Notes under the pieces: generated by a model
What the model was told of the DNA's origin: nothing
Databases searched by the model: none
What the model saw: only the letters and a program-made list of their open reading frames with translations
In this document: positions 10,068-19,254 of the stretch, piece by piece
Layout of the letters: the number at the start of each line of letters is the position of its first letter
Position numbering within the stretch: the stretch's first letter is position 1
Position numbers and translations under genes: made by a program
Assembly (NCBI GenBank): GCA_036496605.1
Contig: DASXKV010000067.1
Location: forward strand, 150,333-214,332
DNA length: 64,000 nucleotides
Source: Gemmatimonadaceae bacterium
Lineage (GTDB): Bacteria > Gemmatimonadota > Gemmatimonadetes > Gemmatimonadales > Gemmatimonadaceae
Direction of reading: 5' to 3'

Positions 10068-13010
10068 ATGCGACTTGCCGCTCTGGTGTCCCTCCTCCTC
10101 ACGACAATCCCCACACTCAGTGCGGCGCCGCAAGCGACGGGCGTCGTCAGCGGTGTCGTCCTCGCCCATCAGTCGCTGCGCCCACTCGCGGGCGCGCAAG
10201 TCGGCGTGGTCGGCACGCGCCTCGGTGCGCTGAGCGACGCCAACGGCCGCTTCCGCCTCGCGGGAGTAGAGGGCGACAGCGTCTCGCTCGACGTCCGTCT
10301 CATCGGATTCCAGCCTGCCAAACTCGTCGCGCGTGTGGGCGACGCCAATGTGCGCGTCCTGCTCAGCGAGGTCGCCGTCTCACTCGACCAGGTGGTCGTC
10401 ACGGGGACCGCTGGGGTCACCGAACAGCGTGCGATGGGCAATCTGCTCGAGAAGGTGCAGACGGAAGACGTCGTGCGCACCGCGCCAGTTGTGACGCCGC
10501 AGCAGCTGCTCGAGGGACGCGTTGCGGGGCTCGTCGTGTTGCCGGGATCGGGAAATATCGGTACCGGCAGCACGATGCACATCCGTGGCGTTGCGAGTCT
10601 GTCCCTCACGAATCAGCCGCTCATCTACGTCGACGGCGTGCGTGTCGACAATTCGGCATCGGGTGGCCCTTCGATTCGAGACGGCGCGCAAGTCGCGCGC
10701 ATCAACGACATCAACCCCGAGGACATCGAGTCGATGGAGGTCATCAAGGGGCCGGCGGCGGCAACGCTCTACGGCACCGAGGCCTCGAGCGGCGTGATCC
10801 AGATCATTACGAAGCGCGGACATGCGGGCGTGGAGACGTACGATTTCGCGATGCAGCAGGGCACGAGCTGGCTCGCCGATCTCGGGCAGAAGGTGCCGAC
10901 GCTCTGGGGAGTCGACAGCACCGGCGCCCTAACGAGCGTCAACCTCTATGAAAAAGAGAAGGCCGCGGGCCGCGATCCATTCCAGACCGGCACGATCCAG
11001 GGATATACGGCGCGCATGAACGGCGGCACGGACGCCGCCCGCTACTACGTGTCCGGCGCGTACGATCGGTCGACGGGAATCGAGTCCTACAACTGGCAAG
11101 ACAAATACTCCGGCCGCACCAACCTGAATCTGATGCGGAGCGAGAAGGTGCAGGTGTCGGCCGATCTCGGGTACACGCACACGTTGACGCGGCTCGGCCA
11201 ATCGGCAACGGGATGGGATCTTTGGAGCAACATCGTGTGGGGCTCGCCGGCGCGCCTCAACACCGCGACGCGTGGTTTCCTGCGCGCCCCGCCCGAGGCC
11301 TCGTCGCAGATCGAGTCGATGGAGGACATCCAGCGCGTCACGGGCAGCCTGCAGCTGCTGAACAAGCCGACGCGATGGTTCAGCCATCGCCTAACGATCG
11401 GGACCGACGCCGCCAACTCCATCAGCTCCGTGCTCTTTCCACGCGATCCGGCGGGCGCGGCGTACTTCTTCGGAACGCTGAGTCTCGGACAGAAGACGGA
11501 AGATCGCCTAACGACGACCTTCAACACCATCGATTACTCGGCGACGGCCACCGCCAGCCTCCCCTTCGCGCTCGCCTCGGCGAGCTCGTTCGGATTCCAG
11601 GACTACTCGAAGCGATACGCCAGTGCCGAAGCCGTGGGCAAGTCGTTTCCGTCTCCATCCGTGACGTCCATCGGCGGCGCGGCGATCACGACCTCCACTG
11701 AAGATCTCATCGAGAACAAGACGGTCGGATTCTACGTCCAGGAGCAGGTGAGCCGAGCGAACCGACTGTTCCTCACCGCGGCGCTGCGGGGCGACAACAA
11801 CAGCGCATTCGGCGCAAACTTCAAGCACGCGCTCTATCCGAAATTCAGCGGCAGCTGGGTCGCGAACGAGGAGCCTTTCTGGCACTGGACCAGTGTGAAT
11901 GCGCTGCGTATTCGCGCCGCATATGGCAAAGCGGGAAAGCAGCCCGACGTCTTCGCCGCGCAGCGATTGTATCAGCCCGCCACGGGTCCGGGCGATGCCG
12001 CTGTGATCACGCCGCTCGCGATCGGCAATCCGGATTTGCGTCCCGAAGTCAGCAGTGAAGTCGAGCTCGGATTTGACCTCGGTGCGTTCGACGATCGGAT
12101 CGGCGTCAATTTCACCTACTACGACCAGATGGCGCGCGATGCCATCGTCCAGCGTCAGGTCGAGCCATCGCTCGGTTTTCCTGGATTCCAATATGTGAAT
12201 GGTGGACGCGTCGCCAATCACGGGACGGAGCTCTCTCTCGATACGCACCCCATACGTCGCCGCCGTCTGGACTGGGCGATCGGCGGGCAGATCGCGACCA
12301 ATAACAACCGCGTCGTGACGTTAGGCGGTCTTCCACCGATCTCGCTCGGCAGCAGCCAGTTCGACCGGGTTGGCTACCCCGTCGCCGGCTTCTTCGCGAA
12401 GCGCGTGATCTCGGCGCAGCTCGATCAGACGGGCAAGCCGTCCAACCTCATTTGCGCGGGAGACGCCAGCACGAACAACCAATCGGTGCCGTGTGCATCG
12501 GCCCCTTTGGTGTACTGGGGCACACCGACCGCGCGATGGACCGGCAACGTCAGTAGTAGCGTGACACTCTGGCGCAGTCTGCGGCTGTACGGGCTCGTCG
12601 ACTTCCGCGGCGGCCAAACGATCAATGACGGCGACGTCTCCGCAGCACATACGGCGTTCCGCAACAGCAAGGCGATCAACGAGAAGACCGATCCGATTCT
12701 GATGGCGTACGACCAGCTCGGCACCATCGACCAGCTCGGATTCTTCAAGGCCGGTTTCGCGAAGCTCCGTGAGCTGTCCGCGACGTACACGCTCAGCGGG
12801 CGCCCCCTTCAGCGCCTGGGCGCATCGGGCGCATCGATCAGCATTGCCGGCCGCAACCTCGCGACGCTCTGGCGCGCACAGAAAGACATCTTCGGGGAGA
12901 TCATCGCCGATCCGGAGATCGGCATCCCGAGCAGTGAGCTATCCAACTACGTCCAATCCGTCGTCCCGCCGCTAGCGCAATTCGTGGCGACGTTCCGGCT
13001 CACCTTCTAG
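10068..13010 (+). CDS. SusC/RagA-type TonB-linked outer membrane protein (pair 2)
   Basis: 980-residue receptor. The ATG at 10068 follows GGGAG and starts a signal peptide (MRLAALVSLLLTTIPTLSA); the frame is open 43 codons upstream but that section has no signal features. A carboxypeptidase-regulatory-like domain (GVVSGVVLAHQ, DANGRFRLAGV) is followed by LDQVVVTGTAG and a plug with MHIRGVAS, YVDGVRVD and IKGPAAATLYGTEASSGV, then the barrel. It leads an operon with a SusD-like lipoprotein, a CocE-like hydrolase and a D-aminoacylase, so its cargo is probably a peptide or N-acyl amino acid; this is inferred from neighbours only. Confidence 0.9.
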   Translation: MRLAALVSLLLTTIPTLSAAPQATGVVSGVVLAHQSLRPLAGAQVGVVGTRLGALSDANGRFRLAGVEGDSVSLDVRLIGFQPAKLVARVGDANVRVLLSEVAVSLDQVVVTGTAGVTEQRAMGNLLEKVQTEDVVRTAPVVTPQQLLEGRVAGLVVLPGSGNIGTGSTMHIRGVASLSLTNQPLIYVDGVRVDNSASGGPSIRDGAQVARINDINPEDIESMEVIKGPAAATLYGTEASSGVIQIITKRGHAGVETYDFAMQQGTSWLADLGQKVPTLWGVDSTGALTSVNLYEKEKAAGRDPFQTGTIQGYTARMNGGTDAARYYVSGAYDRSTGIESYNWQDKYSGRTNLNLMRSEKVQVSADLGYTHTLTRLGQSATGWDLWSNIVWGSPARLNTATRGFLRAPPEASSQIESMEDIQRVTGSLQLLNKPTRWFSHRLTIGTDAANSISSVLFPRDPAGAAYFFGTLSLGQKTEDRLTTTFNTIDYSATATASLPFALASASSFGFQDYSKRYASAEAVGKSFPSPSVTSIGGAAITTSTEDLIENKTVGFYVQEQVSRANRLFLTAALRGDNNSAFGANFKHALYPKFSGSWVANEEPFWHWTSVNALRIRAAYGKAGKQPDVFAAQRLYQPATGPGDAAVITPLAIGNPDLRPEVSSEVELGFDLGAFDDRIGVNFTYYDQMARDAIVQRQVEPSLGFPGFQYVNGGRVANHGTELSLDTHPIRRRRLDWAIGGQIATNNNRVVTLGGLPPISLGSSQFDRVGYPVAGFFAKRVISAQLDQTGKPSNLICAGDASTNNQSVPCASAPLVYWGTPTARWTGNVSSSVTLWRSLRLYGLVDFRGGQTINDGDVSAAHTAFRNSKAINEKTDPILMAYDQLGTIDQLGFFKAGFAKLRELSATYTLSGRPLQRLGASGASISIAGRNLATLWRAQKDIFGEIIADPEIGIPSSELSNYVQSVVPPLAQFVATFRLTF

Positions 13011-13026
13011 CGGCATCGAGGCTACC

Positions 13027-14304
13027 ATGCGTCTTCCGACACTTGCGATGTCTCTGCTTCGCGGTCGCGCGCGCGACACGGTCCTCGCCGCGCTGACGCT
13101 GAGCAGTCTTGGCGTGGCGGCGTGCAAGGGAATTCTCAGCGTCGATCTGCCAACACGCGTCTCCGCCGGAGTCCTCGATGATCCGTCGTTCGCGCCGACG
13201 ATGGTGCAGGGCGCCATCGCGGATTTCGAGTGCGCGTATACCAACTATGCGGCCGCGACCGGCCTCTTGACCGACGAGCTGATCGAGTCCACCGGCTTCA
13301 TTGCCTGGTTCAGTTGGGACCTGCGACGCATTCCGTCCAGCAACTCGAGTCTTGGCGGCAACACCTGTACCGGTGCTGGTTATGGCGTCTACACGCCGCT
13401 GCAGACGGCGCGGTTCTCCGCATCGGATTCGTACAAGCGCGTTCAGGGGTTCGCGGACGCGTCCGTGCCTAACAAGACCTCGCTTCTCGCGACCGCCGCG
13501 GCCTACGAAGGTTTTTCGCTGACGCTCCTTGGCGAGGGTTTCTGCCAGATGGCGGTCGATGGCGGGCCGTTGATGACTCCAGCGCAAACGCTCGCGCTCG
13601 CGGAGGCGCGATTCACCGACGCGATGCAGCTTGCGACGACGGCGAGCAACGCCTCCATTCTCGACTTCGCCACGCTCGGGCGGGCGCGCGCCAGGCTGGA
13701 CGAAGGCAACAAAGCGGGAGCGGACGCCGACGCGAAGCTGGTGCCGCAAGGCTTCGTGCTGAACGCGACATACGACGCCGCCGCGGAGCGACATCGCAAT
13801 CGCGTCTACGTCGACAACTTCGTCAATCTGTATACCTCGGTCGATCCACGCTTCCGCAGCCTGACCTTCGGCGGCGTCGCCGATCCGCGCGTCCCGACGA
13901 AGAACGCCGGCCGCCTCGGTAACGATGGCGTGACGCAACTCTGGCAGGAGCTCCGCTACACCGGAGAAACGTCCCCGATGCCCATCGCTACGTGGAACGA
14001 AGCGCAGCTCATCATCGCCGAGGCGGAAGGCGGACAGGCAGCCGTGGACGCGATCAATCGCCTGCACACGGCAGCGGGTCTGCCGGCGTTCAGCAGCACC
14101 GACGACGCAACGACCATGGCGCAAGTGTACGAGGAGCGGCGGCGCGAGCTGTTCCTCACCGGGCACCGGATCAACGATATGCTGCGCCTGAGCATTCCAT
14201 TTGATACCGGAAACGACGCGAAGGGTCAGCCCTTCGGGACGACGACGTGCCTGCCGCTTCCCGATGTAGAAACACTAAACAACCCCAACATCACGCATCC
14301 ATGA
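13027..14304 (+). CDS. SusD/RagB-type lipoprotein (pair 2)
   Basis: 425-residue lipoprotein starting 17 bases after the SusC-like stop. The signal peptide ends at the lipobox LGVAAC (about residue 34). The C-terminal region has the family pattern EERRRELFLTGHRINDMLRL. It is shorter than pair 1 SusD. Its stop overlaps the start of the next gene by 4 bases (ATGA), so the CocE-like hydrolase is translationally coupled to it. Confidence 0.85.
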   Translation: MRLPTLAMSLLRGRARDTVLAALTLSSLGVAACKGILSVDLPTRVSAGVLDDPSFAPTMVQGAIADFECAYTNYAAATGLLTDELIESTGFIAWFSWDLRRIPSSNSSLGGNTCTGAGYGVYTPLQTARFSASDSYKRVQGFADASVPNKTSLLATAAAYEGFSLTLLGEGFCQMAVDGGPLMTPAQTLALAEARFTDAMQLATTASNASILDFATLGRARARLDEGNKAGADADAKLVPQGFVLNATYDAAAERHRNRVYVDNFVNLYTSVDPRFRSLTFGGVADPRVPTKNAGRLGNDGVTQLWQELRYTGETSPMPIATWNEAQLIIAEAEGGQAAVDAINRLHTAAGLPAFSSTDDATTMAQVYEERRRELFLTGHRINDMLRLSIPFDTGNDAKGQPFGTTTCLPLPDVETLNNPNITHP

Positions 14305-16064
14305 CAGCGCGCAGCGTAGCGACTCTCTTCGCTCTGCTCTCGCTCGGAGCGAGCTCGGCCCGAGCACAGGACACGTCGGTCATCAAGTATCCGATGCTCG
14401 TGCGATACAACGTCCGAGTCCCGATGCGGGACGGCGTTCATCTCTCCATCAACGTGTTCCAACCACGGACGAGGACGAAGCATGCCACGGTGATGATCCT
14501 GACGCCGTACGGTAAGGACCTCGGCAATCCGTTCGAGGAAGCGTGGTCTTTCGTGAAGCATGGCTACGCGTTCGTGTCCATCGACGCGCGCGGCCGTTAT
14601 GACTCGGACGGCGATTTCACGCCCAATCGGGGAGATGGCCCGGATGGCAGTGACGTGATGAACTGGATCGCGCGGCAACCGTGGTCCGACGGACGGATCG
14701 CAACCTACGGCGGTTCGTACCTGGGCAAGGTGCAGTGGGAAATGGCGAAGCAGAACAATCCGCACCATGTCGCCATCATGTCCTACGTGTCTCCCGCCGA
14801 CGACTGGAACGACGAATCCCGCTACAACGGCGTGCCCAAGCTCGACCTCATGTACACCTGGATGATGGGTATGTACGGGCGCGTCGGGCATCCAGCCGCC
14901 GGCTTCGATTGGGGCAAGTTGATGCGAGGTCTGCCGCTCACATCGCTCGACACCGCCGCCGGACGCGACATGCCGTTCTGGCGACAGCTCATGCTCCATG
15001 ATCGGCTGGATGCGTTCTGGATGCCGTCGCAGATGACCGGCTCGTACGGCAAGTTCGACATTGCGAGCTTCAATGTGACGGGCTGGTACGAGGGTCAGCT
15101 CAAGGGCGCGGTGCAGAACTTCACGAACGCGGTGAAGTACTCCAAGACGCCTGGCGCGCACATGTTGGTCGTCGGCCCCTGGCTCCATGGCGTGAATCGC
15201 AATCGCGTCATCGGCGACCGCGATGCAGGCCCGCATGCGATCATCAATCTCGACAGCATTCGGGACGCCTGGCTCGACAGCCGATTGCTCGGCGCACCGA
15301 ATCCGGATCTGCCGCACGTCTTGTATTTCCTGCCGGTCAAGAACGAGTGGCACAGCGCAGCGTCCTGGCCGGTTCCCGGAACGACATTCACGTCTTTTTA
15401 TCTCGCGAGCAATGGCAACGCGAACACTCTGCACGGCGACGGGTTGTTAGGCAGCGATGCCGCCGCGCAGCGCGTGCCGTCCGACACGTTCACGTATGAT
15501 CCCGCGAACCCCACGCCGTCGCTGAGCAGCCGTACCGCGGGCGCGCGCGGCGGTCTGCCGCAAGGTTCCGTCGACAGCCGGAAGAACGAGGAGCGAGGCG
15601 ACGTACTCGTCTACACTGGAGAGCCGCTGGCCCAAGGCATGGAGGTCACCGGTCCGGTGCGCGCGACGATCTACCTCTCGACGAACGTTGTCGACACGGA
15701 CATCGCGCTGAAGCTGCTCGACGTGTACCCGGACGGTCGAGCGCACAACCTCACCGAAGGGATCGCGCGCGCGAAATATCGCACCTCGCCCAGCTCACCG
15801 GAGCTGATGCGACCCGGGCAAGTCTACAAGATCGACGTGGAGCTCTTCCCGACGAGCAACTGGTTCGAGGCTGGTCACCGGATCCGGCTCGAGGTCGCGA
15901 GCAGTGACTTCCCGAACTTCGCTCGCAATCTCAACACGGCCAACTCCGATTCGGGGACAGAGATCAAAGTGGCACACACCACGATCCTGCATTCGCGTCA
16001 ATACCCGTCGGCGATCGTGTTGCCGGTTGTGGGTGCGGGCCAGACCGTAACGCTGGTGCCGTGA
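14301..16064 (+). CDS. Secreted CocE/NonD family hydrolase (S15 X-Pro dipeptidyl-peptidase-like)
   Basis: 587-residue alpha/beta hydrolase with signal peptide (ATLFALLSLGASSARAQ). The nucleophile elbow GGSYLG holds Ser139; VRVPMRDGVHL and DARGRYDSDG are typical of the CocE/S15 group. The C-terminal 200 residues match the X-Pro dipeptidyl-peptidase C-terminal jelly-roll domain (VTGPVRATIYLST, GHRIRLEVASSDFPNF). The family cleaves esters, amides or X-Pro peptides; placement in an operon with SusCD and a D-aminoacylase favours peptide or N-acyl amino acid substrates. The start was set at the ATG overlapping the SusD stop. Its own stop overlaps the next GTG (GTGA). Confidence 0.82.
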   Translation: MTARSVATLFALLSLGASSARAQDTSVIKYPMLVRYNVRVPMRDGVHLSINVFQPRTRTKHATVMILTPYGKDLGNPFEEAWSFVKHGYAFVSIDARGRYDSDGDFTPNRGDGPDGSDVMNWIARQPWSDGRIATYGGSYLGKVQWEMAKQNNPHHVAIMSYVSPADDWNDESRYNGVPKLDLMYTWMMGMYGRVGHPAAGFDWGKLMRGLPLTSLDTAAGRDMPFWRQLMLHDRLDAFWMPSQMTGSYGKFDIASFNVTGWYEGQLKGAVQNFTNAVKYSKTPGAHMLVVGPWLHGVNRNRVIGDRDAGPHAIINLDSIRDAWLDSRLLGAPNPDLPHVLYFLPVKNEWHSAASWPVPGTTFTSFYLASNGNANTLHGDGLLGSDAAAQRVPSDTFTYDPANPTPSLSSRTAGARGGLPQGSVDSRKNEERGDVLVYTGEPLAQGMEVTGPVRATIYLSTNVVDTDIALKLLDVYPDGRAHNLTEGIARAKYRTSPSSPELMRPGQVYKIDVELFPTSNWFEAGHRIRLEVASSDFPNFARNLNTANSDSGTEIKVAHTTILHSRQYPSAIVLPVVGAGQTVTLVP

Positions 16065-18289
16065 CGACGCGTCGACCCCTGAGGATTGGAGCTGCGTTCG
16101 CCGCCGCGCTCGTACTCACTGCGGCGGTCGAGCGAGAGACGCATCACGAGTCGGATATCGTGCGTAGGTCGGTGCCGGTCGCGCCGACCTACGACCTCGT
16201 GATCGCGAACGCGCGCGTCATCGATCCCGAGACCAAACTCGACGCGACACGAAACGTGGGGATTGCGAAAGGAAAGATCGCGGTGATGTCCAGCGCGCCG
16301 CTCGCTGGCCGCACGAGCATCGATGCGCGAGGCCTCGTCCTCGCGCCCGGTTTCATCGATGTGCACGCCCACGGACAGGACGCGGAGAACTATCGCTACT
16401 ACGCAATGGACGGCGTGACCTCGGCCATGGAGCTCGAGCTCGGGACCGACGACGTCGATGCATGGTATGCCGAGCGGGCGGGGAAGGCGCTCGTGAACTA
16501 TGGCGTTTCGATCGGGCACATGCGCGTCCGCATGCGCGTGATGAAAGACTCGAGCCGCACGTATGCGAGCGGCGATGCGGCGCACCGGGCGGCGAGCGAT
16601 TCGGAAATTGCGTTGATACGCGCGCGAATCGTGGATGGTTTGGAGCGTGGTGCGATCGGCGTCGGCTTCGGGCTCTCGTACACTCCCGCGGCATCTCGAT
16701 GGGAAGTTCTCGAGGGATTTCGCGCAGCCGCTGCCGTGGACGCGCCGGTGTTCGTGCACATGCGGTACATCGGCGAGCAGGAGCCGGCGAGCAGCGTTGA
16801 CGCGCTCGAGGAAGTACTTGCTGCGGCGGCGGTCTCCGGAGCTTCGCTGCACGTGATGCACGTTCATAGCAGCGGGCTGCGCGCCACGCCACGGCTGCTG
16901 CAGATGATTCGTGAGGCACGCGCGCGAGGACTCGATGTCACGACCGAGGCCTACCCATATACGGCCGGGAGCTCGGGAATCGAGTCGGCGCTTTTCGACC
17001 CCGGCTGGCAGCAGGCGCTCGGGATCGACTACCACGATATCGAGTGGGCGGCGACGGGCGAGCGCCTAACGGCGAGCACCTTCGCGATCTACCGCAAGCA
17101 ACATGGCATCGTGATTGTCCATATGATCCCCGAGGACGTCGTCGCCACGGCGATTGCGAGTCCACTCACATTCGTTGCAAGCGATGCCCGGATGCAGAAC
17201 GGGCATGGCCACCCGCGGAGTGCCGGCACCTTTGCGCGTGTACTCGGCCACGATGTTCGCGACACGCATACGCTGTCCCTCATGGACGCGCTGACGAAGA
17301 TGACGTTGATGCCGGCGCGCCGTCTCGAGCATCGACTGCCGGCGATGCGGCACAAGGGGCGCGTTCAGATCGGAGCCGATGCCGACCTGGTGGTATTCGA
17401 TCCAGCAAGCGTGATCGATCGTGCGACCTACGCGCAGCCGGCGCAGTACTCAGAAGGCTTCGAGTATGTGCTGGTGGGTGGCGTGCCGGTCGTCTGGCAC
17501 GGGAAGTTGAGAGAAGACTCGTTACCGGGCCGGCCCCTGCGCGCGCCGCCGGCGCCGCAACGGCCGATCGGGGCCGCAGCGTTAGGCGACTCTGACCGCG
17601 GGCGTCCGACGGGTTCCGATCGGACGCAGCGGAACGGCTTCCATCGGCAAGTCGGCGTTGGCGGCCGCGACGCGACGCGCGGTGCGCCGGCGCAGCCGAA
17701 ACAAGCGACGGACCGCTTCGCTCATCCCGAGGGCGACGATGCTGTGCCTAACGGTCTCCTCGCAGTATCCGATGCGCGCGGCGACTTCCTTGAGCGAGAT
17801 AGTTCCCTGACGCCGGACCTCGCGCAGGATCGCCAGCACGTCGATGTGCTTCGTCGCGCGATGCCTCCCGAGTCCCGCCTCCATGACACACTGCCGCACC
17901 GACGTGCGGCCGCTGCCAAGGACGAAAGCGATCTCTTCGACCGTCGCGCCGCCCAGGTAGAGCGCCATCACCCACGCGTCCCGCTGCTCGCGGTTCAGTC
18001 GCGGTGTGCGCGGAATGTCGGTGCGGGCGGGAGCGTCGGCGCTCGTGATGACAGTCCGTGCGGTGAAGGTGCGCATCCGAAATACCTGGGTGTGAGGGAA
18101 CGCATGCGTCGCATCGTCGCGAGTGCCAACGACTACATCAGAGGAGGGAAGCGCCTGCGCAATGGAGACGCCGTGACTGGAAGCGCGGTAACAGTGTCCC
18201 TTGCGCCGCCACTCGGGTGTCGAACCGGTCGGCCCTTCCGGGTAGGGCAGCGTGTCCGAGCCGTTGAGTGCACTCGTGAGCGCGACTAG
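16061..18289 (+). CDS. N-acyl-D-amino-acid deacylase family amidohydrolase with odd C-terminal extension
   Basis: GTG start overlaps the CocE stop by 4 bases, so it is coupled. Metal-site and family motifs are present: GFIDVHAHGQD, EAYPYTAGSSG and SDARMQNGHGHPRSAGTF, the last being the D-aminoacylase element in which the usual SDG is SDA. An N-terminal hydrophobic segment (about 10-22) suggests export. The family removes the acyl group from N-acyl-D-amino acids. Recognisable sequence stops near residue 490 (about 17530), but the frame stays open for 250 more low-complexity, Arg/Pro-rich residues that lie antisense to an HTH gene (17582-18076). The extension is probably not a functional domain; a real protein end or a sequencing frameshift near 17.5 kb would explain it. 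Confidence 0.8.
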   Translation: MTTRRPLRIGAAFAAALVLTAAVERETHHESDIVRRSVPVAPTYDLVIANARVIDPETKLDATRNVGIAKGKIAVMSSAPLAGRTSIDARGLVLAPGFIDVHAHGQDAENYRYYAMDGVTSAMELELGTDDVDAWYAERAGKALVNYGVSIGHMRVRMRVMKDSSRTYASGDAAHRAASDSEIALIRARIVDGLERGAIGVGFGLSYTPAASRWEVLEGFRAAAAVDAPVFVHMRYIGEQEPASSVDALEEVLAAAAVSGASLHVMHVHSSGLRATPRLLQMIREARARGLDVTTEAYPYTAGSSGIESALFDPGWQQALGIDYHDIEWAATGERLTASTFAIYRKQHGIVIVHMIPEDVVATAIASPLTFVASDARMQNGHGHPRSAGTFARVLGHDVRDTHTLSLMDALTKMTLMPARRLEHRLPAMRHKGRVQIGADADLVVFDPASVIDRATYAQPAQYSEGFEYVLVGGVPVVWHGKLREDSLPGRPLRAPPAPQRPIGAAALGDSDRGRPTGSDRTQRNGFHRQVGVGGRDATRGAPAQPKQATDRFAHPEGDDAVPNGLLAVSDARGDFLERDSSLTPDLAQDRQHVDVLRRAMPPESRLHDTLPHRRAAAAKDESDLFDRRAAQVERHHPRVPLLAVQSRCARNVGAGGSVGARDDSPCGEGAHPKYLGVRERMRRIVASANDYIRGGKRLRNGDAVTGSAVTVSLAPPLGCRTGRPFRVGQRVRAVECTRERD
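17582..18076 (-). CDS. Putative helix-turn-helix DNA-binding protein
   Basis: 164-residue frame on the minus strand, overlapping the 3-prime part of the amidohydrolase frame. Two HTH-like helices pairs are visible: ATVEEIAFVLGSGRTSVRQC (about 48-67) and ISLKEVAARIGYCEETVRHS (about 94-113), followed by a basic segment RRLFRLRRRTARR. The start ATG at 18076 is chosen because sequence before it is compositionally poor, though the frame is open to 18454. The stop TAA lies inside a copy of the dispersed octamer (17580-17587). The protein pattern is more convincing than the antisense extension of the amidohydrolase. Likely a transcription regulator of the neighbouring amino-acid genes, by position only. 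Confidence 0.6.
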   Translation of the reverse strand: MRTFTARTVITSADAPARTDIPRTPRLNREQRDAWVMALYLGGATVEEIAFVLGSGRTSVRQCVMEAGLGRHRATKHIDVLAILREVRRQGTISLKEVAARIGYCEETVRHSIVALGMSEAVRRLFRLRRRTARRVAAANADLPMEAVPLRPIGTRRTPAVRVA

Positions 18290-18329
18290 CTTCTCGCCTT
18301 CCCCGAGAACGAGCACGCCTCCGTCGCGC

Positions 18330-19163
18330 ATGTCAGCTTCCGACGTCGATATCCGTCCGCTCCGCACGCAGAAGGAGCTCCACGCCTGCGTCGCGCTCCA
18401 GCACGAAACATGGGGCGACGAGTTCACGGACGTGGTGCCCGCGAGCATTCTCAAGGTCTCACAGCGCGTCGGCGGTGTCGCCGCCGGTGCCTTCGACGCG
18501 CACGATCGGCTGCTCGGCTTCGTCTACGGGCTCACCGGCGTCGAGCATGGCCGGATCGTCCACTGGTCCGACATGCTCGCGGTTCGTCCCGAAGCGCGGA
18601 ACCTTGGCCTGGGCCGCCGGCTGAAGGAATATCAGCGCAGAGTCGTGCAGCAGCTCGGCGGCGTCGTCATCTATTGGACCTACGATCCACTCGTTGCGCG
18701 CAACGCTCATCTCAACTTCAACGTGTTCGGCGTGCGGATCGCCGAGTACGTGGAAGACATGTACGGCGAGACGGAGAGTCCCTTACATCAGGGCATTGGC
18801 ACGGATCGTTTCGTGGTCGCGTGGCCAGTGCCTGACGCGGACGTGAAGCGGCGGCTGGCGGAGACGCACGCCGCGGCGGTCGACCGCCAGCTTCTCGAAT
18901 CGCCGGTCCTGAATCCCGGCAACAGTGCTGCCGCAGCGGACGGCGCAATCCCTGATCGCGCGCGCATCGAGGTGCCGACCGACATCAATGACCTGCAACA
19001 TTCGGATCGCAACCGCGCGATCGCCTGGCGTCACTCGACACGGGCCGCGTTCGCCCGTGCACTCGCGGCGAAGCTCACCGTTCAGGGTTTTGTAATCGAT
19101 GAGTGCGCGCACCGCGGCCATTACCTGTTGGCGAGAGGCGATGGGCGAGGGGCCCGCATCTAG
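18330..19163 (+). CDS. GNAT superfamily N-acyltransferase (COG3375-like)
   Basis: 277 residues. The ATG at 18330 is chosen over the upstream open frame because the GNAT fold begins directly (DVDIRPLRTQKELHACVALQ). Acetyl-CoA loop region: LAVRPEARNLGLGRRLKEYQR, followed by WTYDPLVARNAHLNFNVFG, a pattern I associate with the predicted acyltransferases found beside N-succinylamino-acid racemases. Next genes are exactly such an enolase and an M20 deacylase, so this enzyme probably acylates (acetyl or succinyl) a D-amino acid before racemisation. Its last codons run into a G-rich repeat (19.13-19.16 kb). Confidence 0.78.
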   Translation: MSASDVDIRPLRTQKELHACVALQHETWGDEFTDVVPASILKVSQRVGGVAAGAFDAHDRLLGFVYGLTGVEHGRIVHWSDMLAVRPEARNLGLGRRLKEYQRRVVQQLGGVVIYWTYDPLVARNAHLNFNVFGVRIAEYVEDMYGETESPLHQGIGTDRFVVAWPVPDADVKRRLAETHAAAVDRQLLESPVLNPGNSAAAADGAIPDRARIEVPTDINDLQHSDRNRAIAWRHSTRAAFARALAAKLTVQGFVIDECAHRGHYLLARGDGRGARI

Positions 19164-19252
19164 GGAACGGCAGGCCCAGCCTAACGCGTGACCGTTCCTC
19201 GCCCCTCGTCCTGAATCCCTAGCCCCTATTCTCTAGCCCCTAGCCCCTCCTT
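19133..19252. repeat. Inverted G-rich/C-rich heptamer-like array
   Basis: The end of the GNAT gene is G-rich (GAGAGGCGATGGGCGAGGGG, 19133-19152) and is mirrored by a C-rich stretch (about 19196-19250) with CTCGCCCCTCG and repeated CTAGCCCCT words. GGAACGG (19164-19170) pairs with CCGTTCC (19191-19197). One octamer GCCTAACG (19179-19186) lies in the loop. It fills the whole spacer before the enolase gene and has the same design as other intergenic arrays here. Confidence 0.55.
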
Positions 19253-19254
19253 CC

